A stretch of DNA of 64,000 bases from Mermis nigrescens (Eukaryota; Nematoda; Enoplea; Mermithida; Mermithidae), in the NCBI GenBank assembly GCA_036768485.1, contig JAVLUZ010000838.1:1-64000 (forward strand), read 5' to 3'. The translations under genes were made by a program, and so were the position numbers. The notes beneath the pieces were generated by a model. The model searched no databases, was not told the origin of the DNA, and saw only the letters and a program-made list of their open reading frames with translations. Shown here in pieces: positions 35,302 through 46,972 of the stretch (position 1 is its first letter; each line of letters opens with the position of its first letter).

Positions 35302-37544
35302 TTGTGCTCTGCGCTTGCTTGGCTTTCTTTGTCGTGTACCTGATAAATAAATGGAGTTTGGGTGATTTTGGAATTAACAAAGCCCGGCAGACTCTATCGG
35401 GCCGTTTCGCTATGTGGTCCAATTTGCGCGCGACTCGCTGGGTGGCGCCGCTGACCCTGGCGCAAGGTTCGGTGTTATTCTTCACCATGACGATTGGTGT
35501 TCTTGGTCGTTCCGCCCTGTCACTCGATTCGGCGGTCAATGTCCTCACCTTTTCTCTAGCGATGGAAATTCTTCTTTGTATCGACTCACTAGCTCATGGC
35601 ATCCTCTGCATAAGGTATTTTAAAATACGTTAAATTCGTGTCCGTTTTGTTTTGTTAAATGTATATAATCCTAAGCTTAATGGAATTAGGTAATGAAAGC
35701 GATCTCTCCCGCCCGACCATGTAGCCTTCCCAGCCATGCAATCTTCCCGATCGTACAACCTGTCCGACAATTGAAAGTTCAGAACCATCCTGTCTTGCCA
35801 CTTTGCATGGTTCCTGACTGCGCTGCCCAGACTGTGTGGCCGTCCACGTGCGGTAGTATTCTATACTTTCTATGGTAACTTGTTCGCTCATAGGAACAGA
35901 TCAAGGCCGGGTCTTCCAAGGATTAACCTGCCCAGGAAAAATATATCGTATAAGTGCAAATTTTGACGGATGAATAGCGAAAAAGCTAATGCAAAGGAAA
36001 AGAGGAGCAAAGTACGTAGCACTATAATTTAGTTAGGCTGCACTGATGCACATTTTATTTTTGTTCCGCGCTAAGATACATTCGGGAAGGCTGCACAGTC
36101 AGAAAGTTTGCACCCTCGAGAACCCTGCAGGTTCGGAAATTTAGGATTTTCTTGTAGCTAAATTTAGGTACTTACATATATCATTAGTCGGGAAGGCCGC
36201 ACGGTCGGGAGGTTGCACGGTCGGTAACTAGTACAGTTGGGAAGACTGAATGATACCGTCTTAAAATCAGAAAGATCGTCTCATATTCGTAATGTAGAAT
36301 ATTATTCCAATCGTTTGACCGTAATGCAAGCTTTGAAGTAAATTTGATTTGTTCAAGCAAAACCATATTCGATGATAACATTTTAAGGACTTGGCTAATT
36401 ATGCATGACTGACAATACATTCGCATAGGAACGCTTAGTTTTTATTTCAGAGCATTATTTAATTTTCCCTTCATATCGTCGCAAGAGGTGTAGATACTTT
36501 TAAAACACTGCCTTTTGTCATTAATTAAACGATATGTCGTTTGTTTAAATATATGTTTGGAACTGGGAATACAAATGTACATATCTAAGGATAGCCGATT
36601 GCTGGAAAAACAATCCTTGAGCTTTTGCATTTAAGTCCGTTTCGCATTATGCTGTAATTTTCAAAAATTTCTGCGGAAAAATATGCATTGATCTTTCCAA
36701 GAATTATGGACTAACTCGACCCGGTTTTAGAAAAATGTTTTATTTACGGCAGTTGAAAATTGTAAGTATTAAAAGCCAGTTTACGTGAAACAAACTTAAT
36801 TTTTTTGAAGGAACCCCCACGACTGAATTCACATGCTCCTGAGTCACCTTCAGGAACGAAATAGTCAGTGAATCTCAGTGTAATCTGTTCTTCTTCGGAA
36901 TTCCTGTTGCTCTTTCCGCCTTATTTCCTCAGCTAACGCATTGAAAAAGCTTTCTGAAAGAGCATGAATTATGCATAAACGAATGGCCTGGTTCTTTTGC
37001 TATTGGTGCAAAATTTTCATTCAGGAAAAACATGAGCAATGCAGAAAATTGAATATGCCCTGTACACATAATGTTTTTGCCGTATACCGCAATAAAAAAT
37101 TATATCAAATTCCGTTTTAGGTTTAATCCAGCTTTAGCCAAAATAGCATGCGAGCTACATCCGTTCATAATGGAATTCGGATTAATGCGGTTTTTCTATT
37201 TGAGCCCAAAATTCAGAAAAATTAAGCCCGCTCCGTCTGAAAAACCGGTTGACATGGTCATCTTTGCTATGTCCAAGGAAGTCGATGGGCTGAGTCCTGA
37301 AATAAATCTACCGACAGAAGCCGGAATTTCGAAATATCCAGTTCCTATGACACGCCAGCTAGAAAGCAATGCTAATAATTCACATGGAGTCGTATCTCAA
37401 AAATCGAAATTTGCTACACCGAATTCAATCGTCGATTTTCGTCTCTCACCCGACCAATATCGCGGCATAATGGACAAATCGTGGGGGTTTGCAGATAGAA
37501 ATACGAAATTCGCTTTTGTGCGCAAGTTGGTTTCAAATTATTAA
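35302..37544 (+). CDS. Gene C: Sra-superfamily-like 7TM chemoreceptor, 3' half (two exons)
   Basis: Exon 35302-35614 follows TTTATTTTCAG and encodes the TM5 end (LAFFVVYLINKW), a third loop with LSGRFAMWSNLRATRW (compare gene B LTERFCLWNNVNATKW), TM6 (SVLFFTMTIGVLG) and TM7 (MEILLCIDSLAHGILCIR). Exon 37121-37544 follows CCGTTTTAG in matching phase 2 and encodes FNPALAKIACELHPF and a long tail of about 140 residues ending VRKLVSNY. Both frames are fully open and richer in G/C than their surroundings. TM1-TM4 exons were not found in 31.2-35.3 kb; that side is repeat DNA, so the gene is either 5'-truncated or has a remote 5' end. The joining intron carries a tandem-arm repeat. Likely role: sensory-neuron membrane receptor; ligand unknown. 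Confidence 0.65.
35690..36250. repeat. Inverted tandem-arm repeat in gene C intron (CGACCATGCAACCTTCCC type)
   Basis: Left arm (35695-35870) has units such as CCCGACCATGTAGCCTTCCC. The right arm (36080-36250) has inverse units such as GGGAAGGCCGCACGGTCGGG. Units are about 18 bp and diverged. It resembles the other tandem-arm elements here. Limits are approximate. Confidence 0.5.
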
Positions 37545-38369
37545 TATTTTTTGTTTTCGCCGAAGTCATTTTCTGATTCCATGATAAGCATGAACTTCAA
37601 ATGTGGCGCGTTTTTACTTCACTTGCTTAACTTTTTTATATTATTGTCCAATCTGTATATTTATGACACATAGCAATAAGAGGCTTGCATTATGACGTAT
37701 CGTGTGCCAACCATAGATGCACAGCATGACTGATCTGGGGAGGGGTTGAGCCGGTCTGAGGAGGGAGGGGGTCAAAATTGAGGTTTTTTGGGCCAAAATG
37801 ACCTGAAAAACTGGTATAAGCACTGAAATAACGTTAAAACTATAATCTGTTTCATTTAACTTTAAAGTTTTTGAAAAAATTCAAAGCGCCTACAAAAGTG
37901 TTTCAAACTAACGACGTAGTTGTGATGTTTTGCAGATATTGAGTTATAGGAATAAGTTTACCATCGTGAAACCGCATTACTGCGTCAAAATTTTAAAACA
38001 CGTTTGTAGCCTAAAGGCCCTGCTATACTTCGCCGCGCGGCGCCGCGTGGCGCCGCGTGGCGAAGTAGCTGCTATACTTACAACGCGGCGCCACGCGGCG
38101 CCGCGTGACATGGGTTGTGCTGCTATACTTCCACGCGGCGCCGCGCAGCAGAAAAAATTTTATTGATGTTGTAACTGCAGTAAAACAGCAAAAAAGTAAA
38201 ACATGTGTAAACTAAATACTGTATTCTGTGTCAAGAAAACAAGTGAAAAGGGTATAGGTCAACGATTGTGCACATTAAAAACTGTACTCATTTTCGGTTT
38301 CAGCATCATGAAAACAAGTTTTGAAAGGCATAGAGACTAGTGATGTAAAAGATCATCTGGATCTGTTCT

Positions 38370-38515
38370 TTTTATCCAGATTCAGATCCAGATCCAGATA
38401 ATCTGGATCTGGATCTGGTTATTTTCTGATCTGGTTATCTGATCTGGATCCGTATCTGCCAGAAATTCAGAACCTGATCTTTATCCGGATCTGGATCTGT
38501 TTAGTCAAATTATGT
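38370..38515. repeat. GATCTG hexanucleotide array, left
   Basis: Imperfect array of GGATCT units. It shares TTATTTTCTGATCTGGTTAT with the array at 39335-39505 in the same orientation. Confidence 0.85.
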
Positions 38516-39334
38516 CTGGTTAAAGAGATCAGGGAGTTATTTTTCAGCGATGGTATCCTTTCTGTTTTTCGATTTCATGCGGGTAGGTTAGCCTTACATG
38601 CACGTGGGGGGGCGTCTGCTGGAGGTTTTGACCTTTGACCCCCAGTTCCGTGCTACCCCCCCCTTTAGAATGGCCAAAAAATGCCGCTGACCCCCCATAA
38701 TTTTTTGGTTTTAGAAAAAAATTTTAAAGCTCTGCAGAAAAGTAACTTAAGTGATAAAAATGTATTAAAGGTTGTTTAAGATCATCAGAATTGACCTTTG
38801 AGAGACTTTTTTGCCTAAAAATGGGAAAATTTGAATTTTTTTTGTAGTGTTTAGGACGTCGGAACAGATTGAAAGACACCAATTAAAAAAATATTACCTT
38901 GTCTAAAATTAACCAACATTTTATTTAAATTTGAATTATTTGCTGATTAAAATTGTTGTTGATGTCTGTGAGACAGAAAGGAACTTTCAAATAGTACGAT
39001 AAGTATTCATGAGGGATTATAATTTTAGAAGCAATGTTTAAAAAAATTGCATTCGTAATTTGGATTAATGTCGTTTTTGTAAAAAGCAGACTACACTGTC
39101 TTTTGGTTGACTCAAAAGTCTAATTTTGTGACATTTTACTTTTTAGACAATTTTTACTGATATCATTTTTATGTAAAAGCTCTAAAATGCAAATTTTTCT
39201 CGGCTCTGCCCCAGACCTTTTCTGGGGGGCTGTTATATTAGTCCCGCCACCCGAGACCCCCCAATTAATCTGGGCTTGGGCGCTTTACGCCTTCCTTTTT
39301 AGCAATACAAATTGCTGCACAAAAAATATATTTT

Positions 39335-39505
39335 TATCTGGATCTGGATCTGTATCTGGATCTTTTTAAATTTTGATCTGGCAAAACGATCTGAATCTGG
39401 ATCTGGTTATTTTCTGATCTGGTTATCTGATCTGGATCTGGATCTGCCAGAAAATCTGAACCGTATCTTTATCTGGATCTGGATCTGGGTAAAAATCTGG
39501 ATCTT
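39335..39505. repeat. GATCTG hexanucleotide array, right
   Basis: Direct-repeat partner of the 38370 array. Reading frames through it (Trp-Ile, Leu-Asp or Ser-Gly repeats) are array shadows. Confidence 0.85.
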
Positions 39506-40106
39506 TTACATCACTGATAGAGACACACATTTTTGCACACAGACATCTTAAAAATCGATTATATATTCAATTTTCACGCTTTCACGTATGCATAAACATC
39601 AGTACATCATAAAAATGCTAAAATCAAGCTTTCCCTCATAAATAAATGATAAATATAGGCCGCCGCGTCCCACCGCGTGGCAAAAGTTTGAACAGTGTTC
39701 AAACTTCAATTTATCTGCCACGCGGCGCCGCGCGGTGCCGCGCGGTGCCGCGTTTGGAAGTATAGCAGCAGATTTTGTCAACGCGGCGCCGCGCGGCGCC
39801 GCGCGGCGGGAAGTATAGCAGGGCCTTAATTCGTGCGGAATAAATTGGAGAGAAAACCGCAAAGTTAAATGAAACGAACTATACGTTATTACTCAGTTTC
39901 TGGTCAATTTGAAGCACTTTCGAATAAAATTTTCAATTTTCATCCGTTTTTGGCCTTCATTCTGCCCCATTTCTTCCACAAAATGTTTCATGGGGGTCTA
40001 GAGACCCTCCAAACCGCCAACGTGCATGTTTGGTGCCAACTATTATGATAAACGATCATATCGTTCTAAAACATCCATCAAAAACCTGATAGCATAATAG
40101 TCATAT

Positions 40107-40115
40107 AGAAAATCT
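40107..40115. repeat. Target-site duplication, left (AGAAAATCT)
   Basis: The identical nine bases lie at 42012-42020, immediately outside the other end of the foldback element. Nine bases is the Mutator-like norm. Confidence 0.7.
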
Positions 40116-40721
40116 CGTGTGCGGAAAATTGCTCGCCAACAATTGCTCGAGAACAATTGCTCGTCAACAATTGTTCGCCCAGCAATTGCTCGCCCAGCAA
40201 TTGCTCGCCCAGCAATTGCTCGCCCAGCAATTGCTCGCCTAGCAATCGCTCGCCCAGCAATTGCTCGCCCAGCAATTGCTCGCCCAGCAATTGCTCGCCC
40301 AGCAATTGCTCGCCCAGCAATTGCTCGCCCAGCAATTGCTCGCCCAGCAATTTCTCGCCCAGCCATTGCTCGCCCAGCAATTGCTCGCCCAGCAATTGCT
40401 CGCCCAGCAATTGCTCGCCCAGCAATTGCTCGCCAAATGATTACTCGACGAACAATAGCTCACCAATCACCAATAATTGCTAGCCGAACGATTGCTTGCT
40501 GAGCGATTGTAATTAAGTACAAGTTAGTTCTTCTGTGAGCATACTTTTATCTATGTACGTACAGATTGAACCGTTTCTAGAAGGAAAGAGAGAAGAAGCA
40601 GTAGTTTGAAGGTATACCTTTTTAATGTACCTACTAAAATGTATGTATTTTAATGTTTTTAATTTTAATTTTCAATTTTAATGCACTAAATAAAGTCGAC
40701 AGCAATAGTTATAACCATACG

Positions 40722-40985
40722 TTGGCAGCAAGAAAATTCTGGGGGTGCAAAATTTTTTGAAGATCGAAAAATTGCCTTAAAAATGGTGGTATTGCGATAA
40801 AAACACCATTTTTCGACGTTTCTCATCAAGCACTATTCATTGGCATCAAAAATTGCGAAAAAAAAACAAAAAAATTTTAAAAATTGAATTCTGGGGGTTA
40901 TTTTGATTTTTTTGGGGGGAGGGGGGTATTTTGGTTTCTGGGGGTGCATACCCCCCAATTCCCACGCCCAGGTGCGGTTATAACA
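40722..40985 (+). repeat. Repeat family R2 inserted in FB-2
   Basis: Runs from ACCATACGTTGGCAGCAAGA through ACACCATTTTTCGACGTTTC to GGGGTGCATACCCCCCAATT. Near-identical landmarks occur at 53922-54205. Confidence 0.8.
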
Positions 40986-41003
40986 TCTTATTAAGCATCA
41001 GAC

Positions 41004-41240
41004 TTAAAAGTCATAATTGTGTGCAATGTCACGTAAATAGTCAATTATGTCTCTGTGCTCGTAATCTTGAACAATGCGCGATAGTGGCTCAGCAGAGTCC
41101 CTATATTTCTTGCTCCCACGAGGGGGCTGTTCTCCCGCAGGATACTGCTCGATTTTCGCTTCATTCAACACCTGCTGATCCTTCAAGGCCGTAATGAACT
41201 TCCAAATCGTAGGATGATATCATCCAACCACCTCACTGAA
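41004..41240 (-). pseudogene. Mutator-like (MULE) transposase, C-terminal remnant
   Basis: Reads FSEVVG, an in-frame TGA (41222-41220), then YHPTIWKFITALKDQQ, then NEAKIEQYPAGEQPP, KYRDSAEPL, and ends DYLRDIAHNYDF plus stop. The order 'HP.IW.FI..L', 'KIEQ..AG..PP', 'Y.D....', 'YLR.IAHN..F' is the usual C-terminus of animal MULE transposases of the FLYWCH-associated type (known from the family; not searched). The catalytic core is absent, so it is a fragment. Its place between the arms of FB-2 fits the nine-base target duplication and the known link of foldback elements to MULE proteins (NOF in Drosophila). Confidence 0.75.
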
Positions 41241-42020
41241 TTCTCAGCTTGTAACTGATAGAACGAATTAAATAAACTTAAAAATGTATTTCTTGACTAA
41301 TCACAGGTGATTGGCGAGCAATCACCTGGCGTGTGCGGAAAATTGCTCGCCAACAATTGCTCGAGAACAACTGCTCGCCAACAATTGCTCGCCCAGCACC
41401 TGTCGACTTTATTGAGTGCATTATAACTGAAAATAAAATTAAAGGAATTAAAAATCATTTTAGTACACTAAAAATGAATACTTTCAAACTGAAACTACTG
41501 CTTCTTCTCTCTTTCCTACCAAAAACGAAACAATCTGTACATAGATAAATGTATGAGCACAAATGTATGCAACATCACGATATAAAATGACAATTGCTGA
41601 TTCAAATAAATGAGAAGCAACAATGCTTAGGGAGCGGTTCCCATGTGATTAATTCACTGGCGAGCAATTGCTCAGCAAGTAATCGTTCGGCTAGCAATTG
41701 TTGGTGATTGGCGAGCAATTGTTAGGCGAGCAATTGTTCGTCGAGCAATCATTTGGCGAGCAATAGCTGTGCGAGCAATTGTTGGCGAGCAATTTCTGAG
41801 CGAGCAATTGCTGGCGAGCAATTGTTGGGCGAGCAATTGCTAAGCAAGCAATTGCTGAGCGAGCAATTGTTGGGCGAGCGATTGCTAGGCGAGAAATTGC
41901 TGGGCGAGCAATTGCTGGGCGAGCAATTGCTGAGCGAGCAATTGCTGGGCGAGCAATTGCTGGCGAGCAATTGTTCTCGAGCAATTGTTGGCGAGCAATT
42001 TTCCGGTAATCAGAAAATCT

Positions 42021-45000
42021 AATTCTCCATTTTTCACAAAAATTTTTACTTTTTGGAATTTTTTGTGTTCATAAAATCAATTTTCGAACATGAAAAATCA
42101 TTACGAAAAACGCATATAGTATGTGGATTCGAAGCGTTATCAATACCTATCTTGTAACGATGGCATCTGCCTCGCCATTTGTTTACTAGCAACTCTTGCA
42201 CTATTTGAACAAAGGGCTGAATAGCCAAGATATTTAGGAGTCTAAATTAAATACGTATGTGCCGTATACTTTAATACCTATTATAGCGCAGTGGCGGATT
42301 CGGGATTCTATGATCGAGGGTGAGGCGAAAACCAAAATTTTTCTTAGTGACGCAAATAGTCCGAAACATCCATCCACTACTCGTTTTTTAGTGGATTTTT
42401 GCCGTCTTTTGATAGGCTGAATCATTTCTGATGAAAAAGCTATAGTTCTCACAGAGACTTTAAGGGCTGTTTCCAGATTTTTTCTCCATTATTTGTCGGA
42501 GCGATGCGCTGGTGTTTTTGAGTTTCGAGCGTATAACAATTAAATCAATCATATGTAGAGGTGCTTTTCATAATAAAGTCAATTGCACACCTTAGCATGT
42601 GTTCAGGGATCATTCAGGCACGCGACTGTGCCTGTGAGCGAGATTGAGGGGGCCAGTGCTTCAAAGTTTTGGAAGTACTAGTATTTTTTACAGCGGTCTC
42701 CCGAGTCACAAAGGAGAAAGTCGAAAATGTTAAAGACCGCCAAAATAGATTTTAGCGCACTCTTGAGCTAATAGGACGAAAATTTTTGGGCGCTTCAATC
42801 CGGACTTATTGTTCTTGTATTACATTTGTCTTTATATTCCACAAACAGCGCGAGTTCGAATAAGACGTGGGTGAGGGAATGTACTTACATAATTTTTTGG
42901 CGCGCTTCGCGCAGAATTTTTTAGTGTTCCGTTTGATTTCCTTTGCAAAATAACAAAATTGGGTTCACAAATTGAAGAACTTTGCTGCAGGGATGGTATA
43001 ATTAAAAATCATGTTGTGGCCATTTTATTTTATACAGCATATTTTGAACTATTAAGATTGAAATAACGTAACCTTTTTGAATTTTTTTCAGTTTTAGACC
43101 ATTGCCTATTACACGTAGCAGTCGAGATATCTGACTTCAAAACTTTTCCCCCGAATTCAGGTTAGCTATATGCTTGATGCATGGGAAAAGCGATATTTTC
43201 AAAAGTGTAAGAAATCATGCCATTGATCTAAACTTTCACATGTAGAACGACGTTTGAGACCACTTCAGCTGATAAAGCTAAAAGTCATAGCCGTTTACAT
43301 ATTATTTTACGCCTTCTTTCCTGCCAAACTGTTGCATGCTTTGTAGTGTGATTCAATTTTAATCAAAATAAAGTTCGTGAAGTTCAAATAATAAGCTAGT
43401 TTAAAAGCTATTTCATTAAATATTTTAAAGCTAAAAAAATTCGTCAAATTTTTTTATTAATTAATATGTGCCGATTACCTCTTTCAATTCCGAATCCTCG
43501 ATTTTTATGCTGATTTCAATTTGAAATAAGTAATCTCAAGCAGATTGTTGTGAATTTATAGACAGAAAAATATGAGCATTCATTAGAGAACATCCGATAA
43601 TTATAGATTTGTTGATTCCAATTTCGATTCTATCGCTAACTCTATTGATCTTTTTTAATCATTCGTATTTTTGAATAACTAATTAAATAAATAATTAAGT
43701 TTGGCTTATCATTATCCTAATTAGTTATTTGCATTTTATGATATTTTTTAGAGTTTTGCGCTAGTTAATAAAGCGAAGCGCCAGAAAAATTTGAGACTAA
43801 GGCTCGCTTCGGAAAAACTGTAGGACGTTGCAAAAATATTCATGATTGATTGGAATTATAAAAAGTGTTCCGATATTCCGTTAATTAAAAAATTTGCATC
43901 GCTGATTTGTCGAATATTGGGAACAGTTTTTAGCTCATAGTCCATTATTAGAATTTCCCTATGCTTGGTTCAATTACACGATTACAAACATGAAAATTCT
44001 CAATTTTTTTATAATTTATACAAGAGAAGACATTGCTCTGTGAGTTTTTGGTCTGAAAAAACATCAGCGCGATTTCAATCACTTCGATACGGAGCAATCC
44101 ATGCCGTTCCTCAACGAAATCAACAAGCCATTTGCCACGAGGGATGTTTGTGATTTTCTTAGGTAGAATAACATTTCTCATTAAATTTTGATTCAGTCTC
44201 TAATACCCAGAAGCACAAGCACGTGTTATAAGCGTATAGAATTTTCATCTTCTGAGCGATTTTCATTTTCATTTCCTCGTCTTTTACATAATTTCATAAT
44301 TTGCATAACTGTTTGGTAGCATGATCGATTCAGGTAAAGAGCCAATTTTCTTAATTCGTTGGTATTCAGAATGAAATTTTCTAATTGAATAAAATTACCT
44401 AATGTAATTATGTAATGTATACGCACGTGTTTCTGTATTCTCTAATCATAAGTAGAAATATATTGCAATACCGATAAATAATCATTTTAGCTATTATCAC
44501 GTGAAAATATCTGAAGAAATTTAATATCCTCGAAATTAATTTTAAACGAAGTTTTGAAATAACGCATTTATGTAATTCGTAATACAAATAGTTCAGCTTC
44601 AGTCTGATTTCTCTGCAAAAGTCTATTTCTATTAGATTAGCATTAATTTAAACGAAGAAATGCAGTGAACCTGGGAGAATAACTTTGATTTAAGTATCGG
44701 GAGCCTCAATAGCTCAGAAATAACGGATTAATATAATAAAGATTTTTGACATTCTTTAACTTCTGAACTTCTCTGACTAAGACTAGTGACATCTTTTGTA
44801 AGTCTTACTTTAGGACTAGAACTATATAGGCATACATCTTTCCAATTATTATTTTTAGACTAGAACTCTTTTATTGCTGGACAAAAATCCTTTTCCCTTT
44901 CTCACTGTCACTAGCCGTGTTTGCTTTTCAGAATCCTGATAAAATGAGCGAGAGTTAATAACAAAAAAACAACTTTTTGTATGTTTAAGGTGTCGGGTGT

Positions 45001-45130
45001 GGCTAAGTTCGCTTTTCTGCAATTTCAGATGTTTTTGCGAGGCAGTAGACTTTCCGTTGCCAATTTCTTAGTTTGTGAACTTTAAGTAAAACGTTGCCTT
45101 ATTTCAGCTTTGCACATACGAGAGTTGCTA
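42021..45130. other. AT-rich intergenic DNA, no gene recognised
   Basis: Hairpin cores of the GCGAAGCGCC type occur at 42895 and 43772. A 77-codon minus-strand frame (44181-43948, with PRGKWLVDFVEERHGLL) is the only piece that looks faintly protein-like; no splice context or family was recognised. Confidence 0.4.
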
Positions 45131-45815
45131 AATTGAGTTCGTTTTAGCTGTCTAATAACTTTCTTCTATCAGAGTTATCACACGCGGTTTTTTTGATGGT
45201 TTTTCTGCAACATCTACTTTACATCTCTGAACTTATCATTTCTTCTTATCTTTTTTCCGCTTTCCAGTAAAATAATTTTGTTTTATCATAGATAAAAAAA
45301 TTATTAAAAAAAGCCCTAAACAGAAAGTCCCACGACTTCATTCTTCAAGGAAAAAGATAAATATCTCAGCTGAGGGTATCCAACGTTATAAAGCACTTTT
45401 TATAATGTTTTTTGTTCATAGAACGTGCATTTGTGATGAAGCAAATTTTTTGTCAAAATCAGCAAAAAATTGAATTTTAACGAAAAATGCATCACTAAGA
45501 AGAGCAAATTAATGACAATGGGATTTTTTGGTAGTGCATCAATGAAATCATTCATAAACTGTCTTTGTTTTACCGAAATTTTGAGATCAAATGCTAATCA
45601 GTGCCCGAGCTGCGACAAGATAAAAGTTGTTTTTCTTAACAAAAGAAGTGAGGTATTTAAAAAAATTTTTATATAAAAGGCGGAAAAAGATAGGAAAAAA
45701 TGGTGACTCTAGTAATGTAAAGCAGAAGTAGCGTCACTATATGCAAAAAACAACATGTTGATATCTATTATACAGAAAAAGTTATTAGACAGCTAAAACG
45801 AACTTTATTAACAAC
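45131..45815. mobile_element. Inverted-repeat element with about 130-bp arms
   Basis: Left arm contains GTTCGTTTTAGCTGTCTAAT and AACTTT; the right arm has the inverse (AAAGTTATTAGACAGCTAAA, 45777-45796). CTACTTTACAT..TCTTATCTTTTTTCCGC on the left matches GCGGAAAAAGATAGG..ATGTAAAGCAGAAGTAG inverted on the right. The short frame between them is not recognised. Confidence 0.65.
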
Positions 45816-46371
45816 CCTCGTAGAAATTGGAGATTTTCGACTATGGCTACTTAGCCTGAAACTGTTCATTTGCTAGCTCCATTGACCCGCTGGAATTGTT
45901 TTGTGACCTTATGTTGGCTGTTGTACGTTAGTACATACACGTCTTACATTCTGCAATGTAAATGCAGGACGCCATTTTTTATTTTTGAACATGAGAAATA
46001 TTAAATCTATTTCATTGCAGCTCGTCTTGCTTACGTTTGATTCGGTCTCCTTTTTTGAGTACCTAAGTAGAGTTAGTAGAGTAAATTGTAACATTTTGCG
46101 CATAATTTTTTAAAAAAACTGTTGAGTTGGAAAACGTTATGCTTGATAGGCTGGCTGTTAATGCCTTAAAACGCTCCCATGTTTTTATCTGTCTGTAGAT
46201 CGGGTTTTATCCCTTCATATGTGGCGGCATGAAAATATTGATGAGGGAGAGGTAGGACTACGAAATCGTTCTGCTCTAATATCCTCAAGGAAGACAAGTG
46301 AGCTTGTTATGCTAGTTTGAATGATCAAGCCACAAGGTCGATGAGATTCCTTAAACTTCTATAACCTTGCA

Positions 46372-46690
46372 TCCATAGATGTACAGCATGGCCGATCTAA
46401 GGGGAAGTCAGCCCCGGTCTGAGGTTGGTCAATAATACAGCTTTTTTGGGCTAAATGATCGCAAAAAACTAATTGGTCTAAATGCTAAAATAGCATTAAA
46501 ACTGTATTATTCCACAGACTCTGTTTCATTTCAAGCACTTTATACAAGAACTTTCAACTTTCGTCCATTATTAGCATTTATTTTGCATTCCCCCAAAAAC
46601 TTTCCATTTTTTAATTATGGGAGGTCTAGACTCCTTAAAACTCTCTCCCGCGTGCAATTCTACTCTTACCTGGAACACTGCCTTTGGTGC
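46372..46690 (-). repeat. Repeat family R3, inverted copy
   Basis: Begins CATAGATGTACAGCATGGCC and proceeds through the inverse of the R3 landmarks ('AGCTTTTTTGGGC', 'GTCTAGACTCC') toward a CCCGCGTGCA end. Confidence 0.55.
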
Positions 46691-46972
46691 GCTTAAAAAA
46701 TTTAATGTGTACGTCGTATTTTTATCGGTGTCTCAAATATTTAAGATGCAATTTAGTTGTCTTGCTGCATCCACACTTGAATGGATAGTTTAGACCCCCA
46801 GAATCTTGTTGACCCAAAAAGATAAATTTTTGGTGTTTTCTTGCGAATTTGTTGTATTAGAACTCCTATCATTTGGCTGCTACCCATGTATGATGTGACC
46901 ATCGATTTGGCTTATCTTCAGAAACTACTTGATTCATTTGTAGGCATGCATCCTGAAACGCCATTATCTTAG

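Larger units (their letters stand above)
37841..39884. mobile_element. Nested element: MITE ends enclosing GC-rich palindromes and GGATCT arrays
   Basis: Outer layer: TATAATCTGTTTCATTTAACT / AAGTTAAATGAAACGAACTATA, as in the 21629 MITE. Second layer: AAGGCCCTGCTATACTTC (38018) and its inverse GAAGTATAGCAGGGCCTT (39811), each next to strings of CGCGGCGCCGCG. Third layer: TAGTGATGTAAAAGATC (38339) and its inverse GATCTTTTACATCACTGA (39500), each bordering GATCTG hexamer arrays (38370-38510 and 39335-39505). The centre contains an R-type CATGCACGTGGGGGG stretch. It looks like successive insertions into one MITE. Confidence 0.7.
40116..42011. mobile_element. Foldback Mutator-like element FB-2 with CCAGCAATTGCTCGC arms
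   Basis: Arms start CGTGTGCGGAAAATTGCTCG (left) and, inverted, GATTACCGGAAAATTGCTCG (right). Each arm is an array of a 15-bp unit (GCCCAGCAATTGCTC): 40140-40440 and 41645-41995. Inner arm sequence is inverted as well (TGCACTAAATAAAGTCGACA at 40683; its inverse near 41400). The centre holds an R2 insertion (40722-40985), a transposase remnant (41004-41240, minus) and a third short end-like segment (41330-41395). A nine-base target duplication flanks it. Pentapeptide-repeat frames across the arms are not genes. Confidence 0.85.

Noticed and set aside
38030..38166. Arg/Ala-rich frame
   Set aside because: Made by CGCGGCGCCGCG palindromic strings within a nested element.
40119..40502. Overlapping long open frames with pentapeptide repeats (ARPAI, GEQLL, CSPSN, NCWAS)
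   Set aside because: All six frames stay open because the unit is 15 bp; it is the arm array of FB-2 and not a repeat protein.
43948..44181. 77-codon minus-strand frame with PRGKWLVDFVEERHG
   Set aside because: Looks slightly protein-like but lacks a recognised family, paralogue or splice context.
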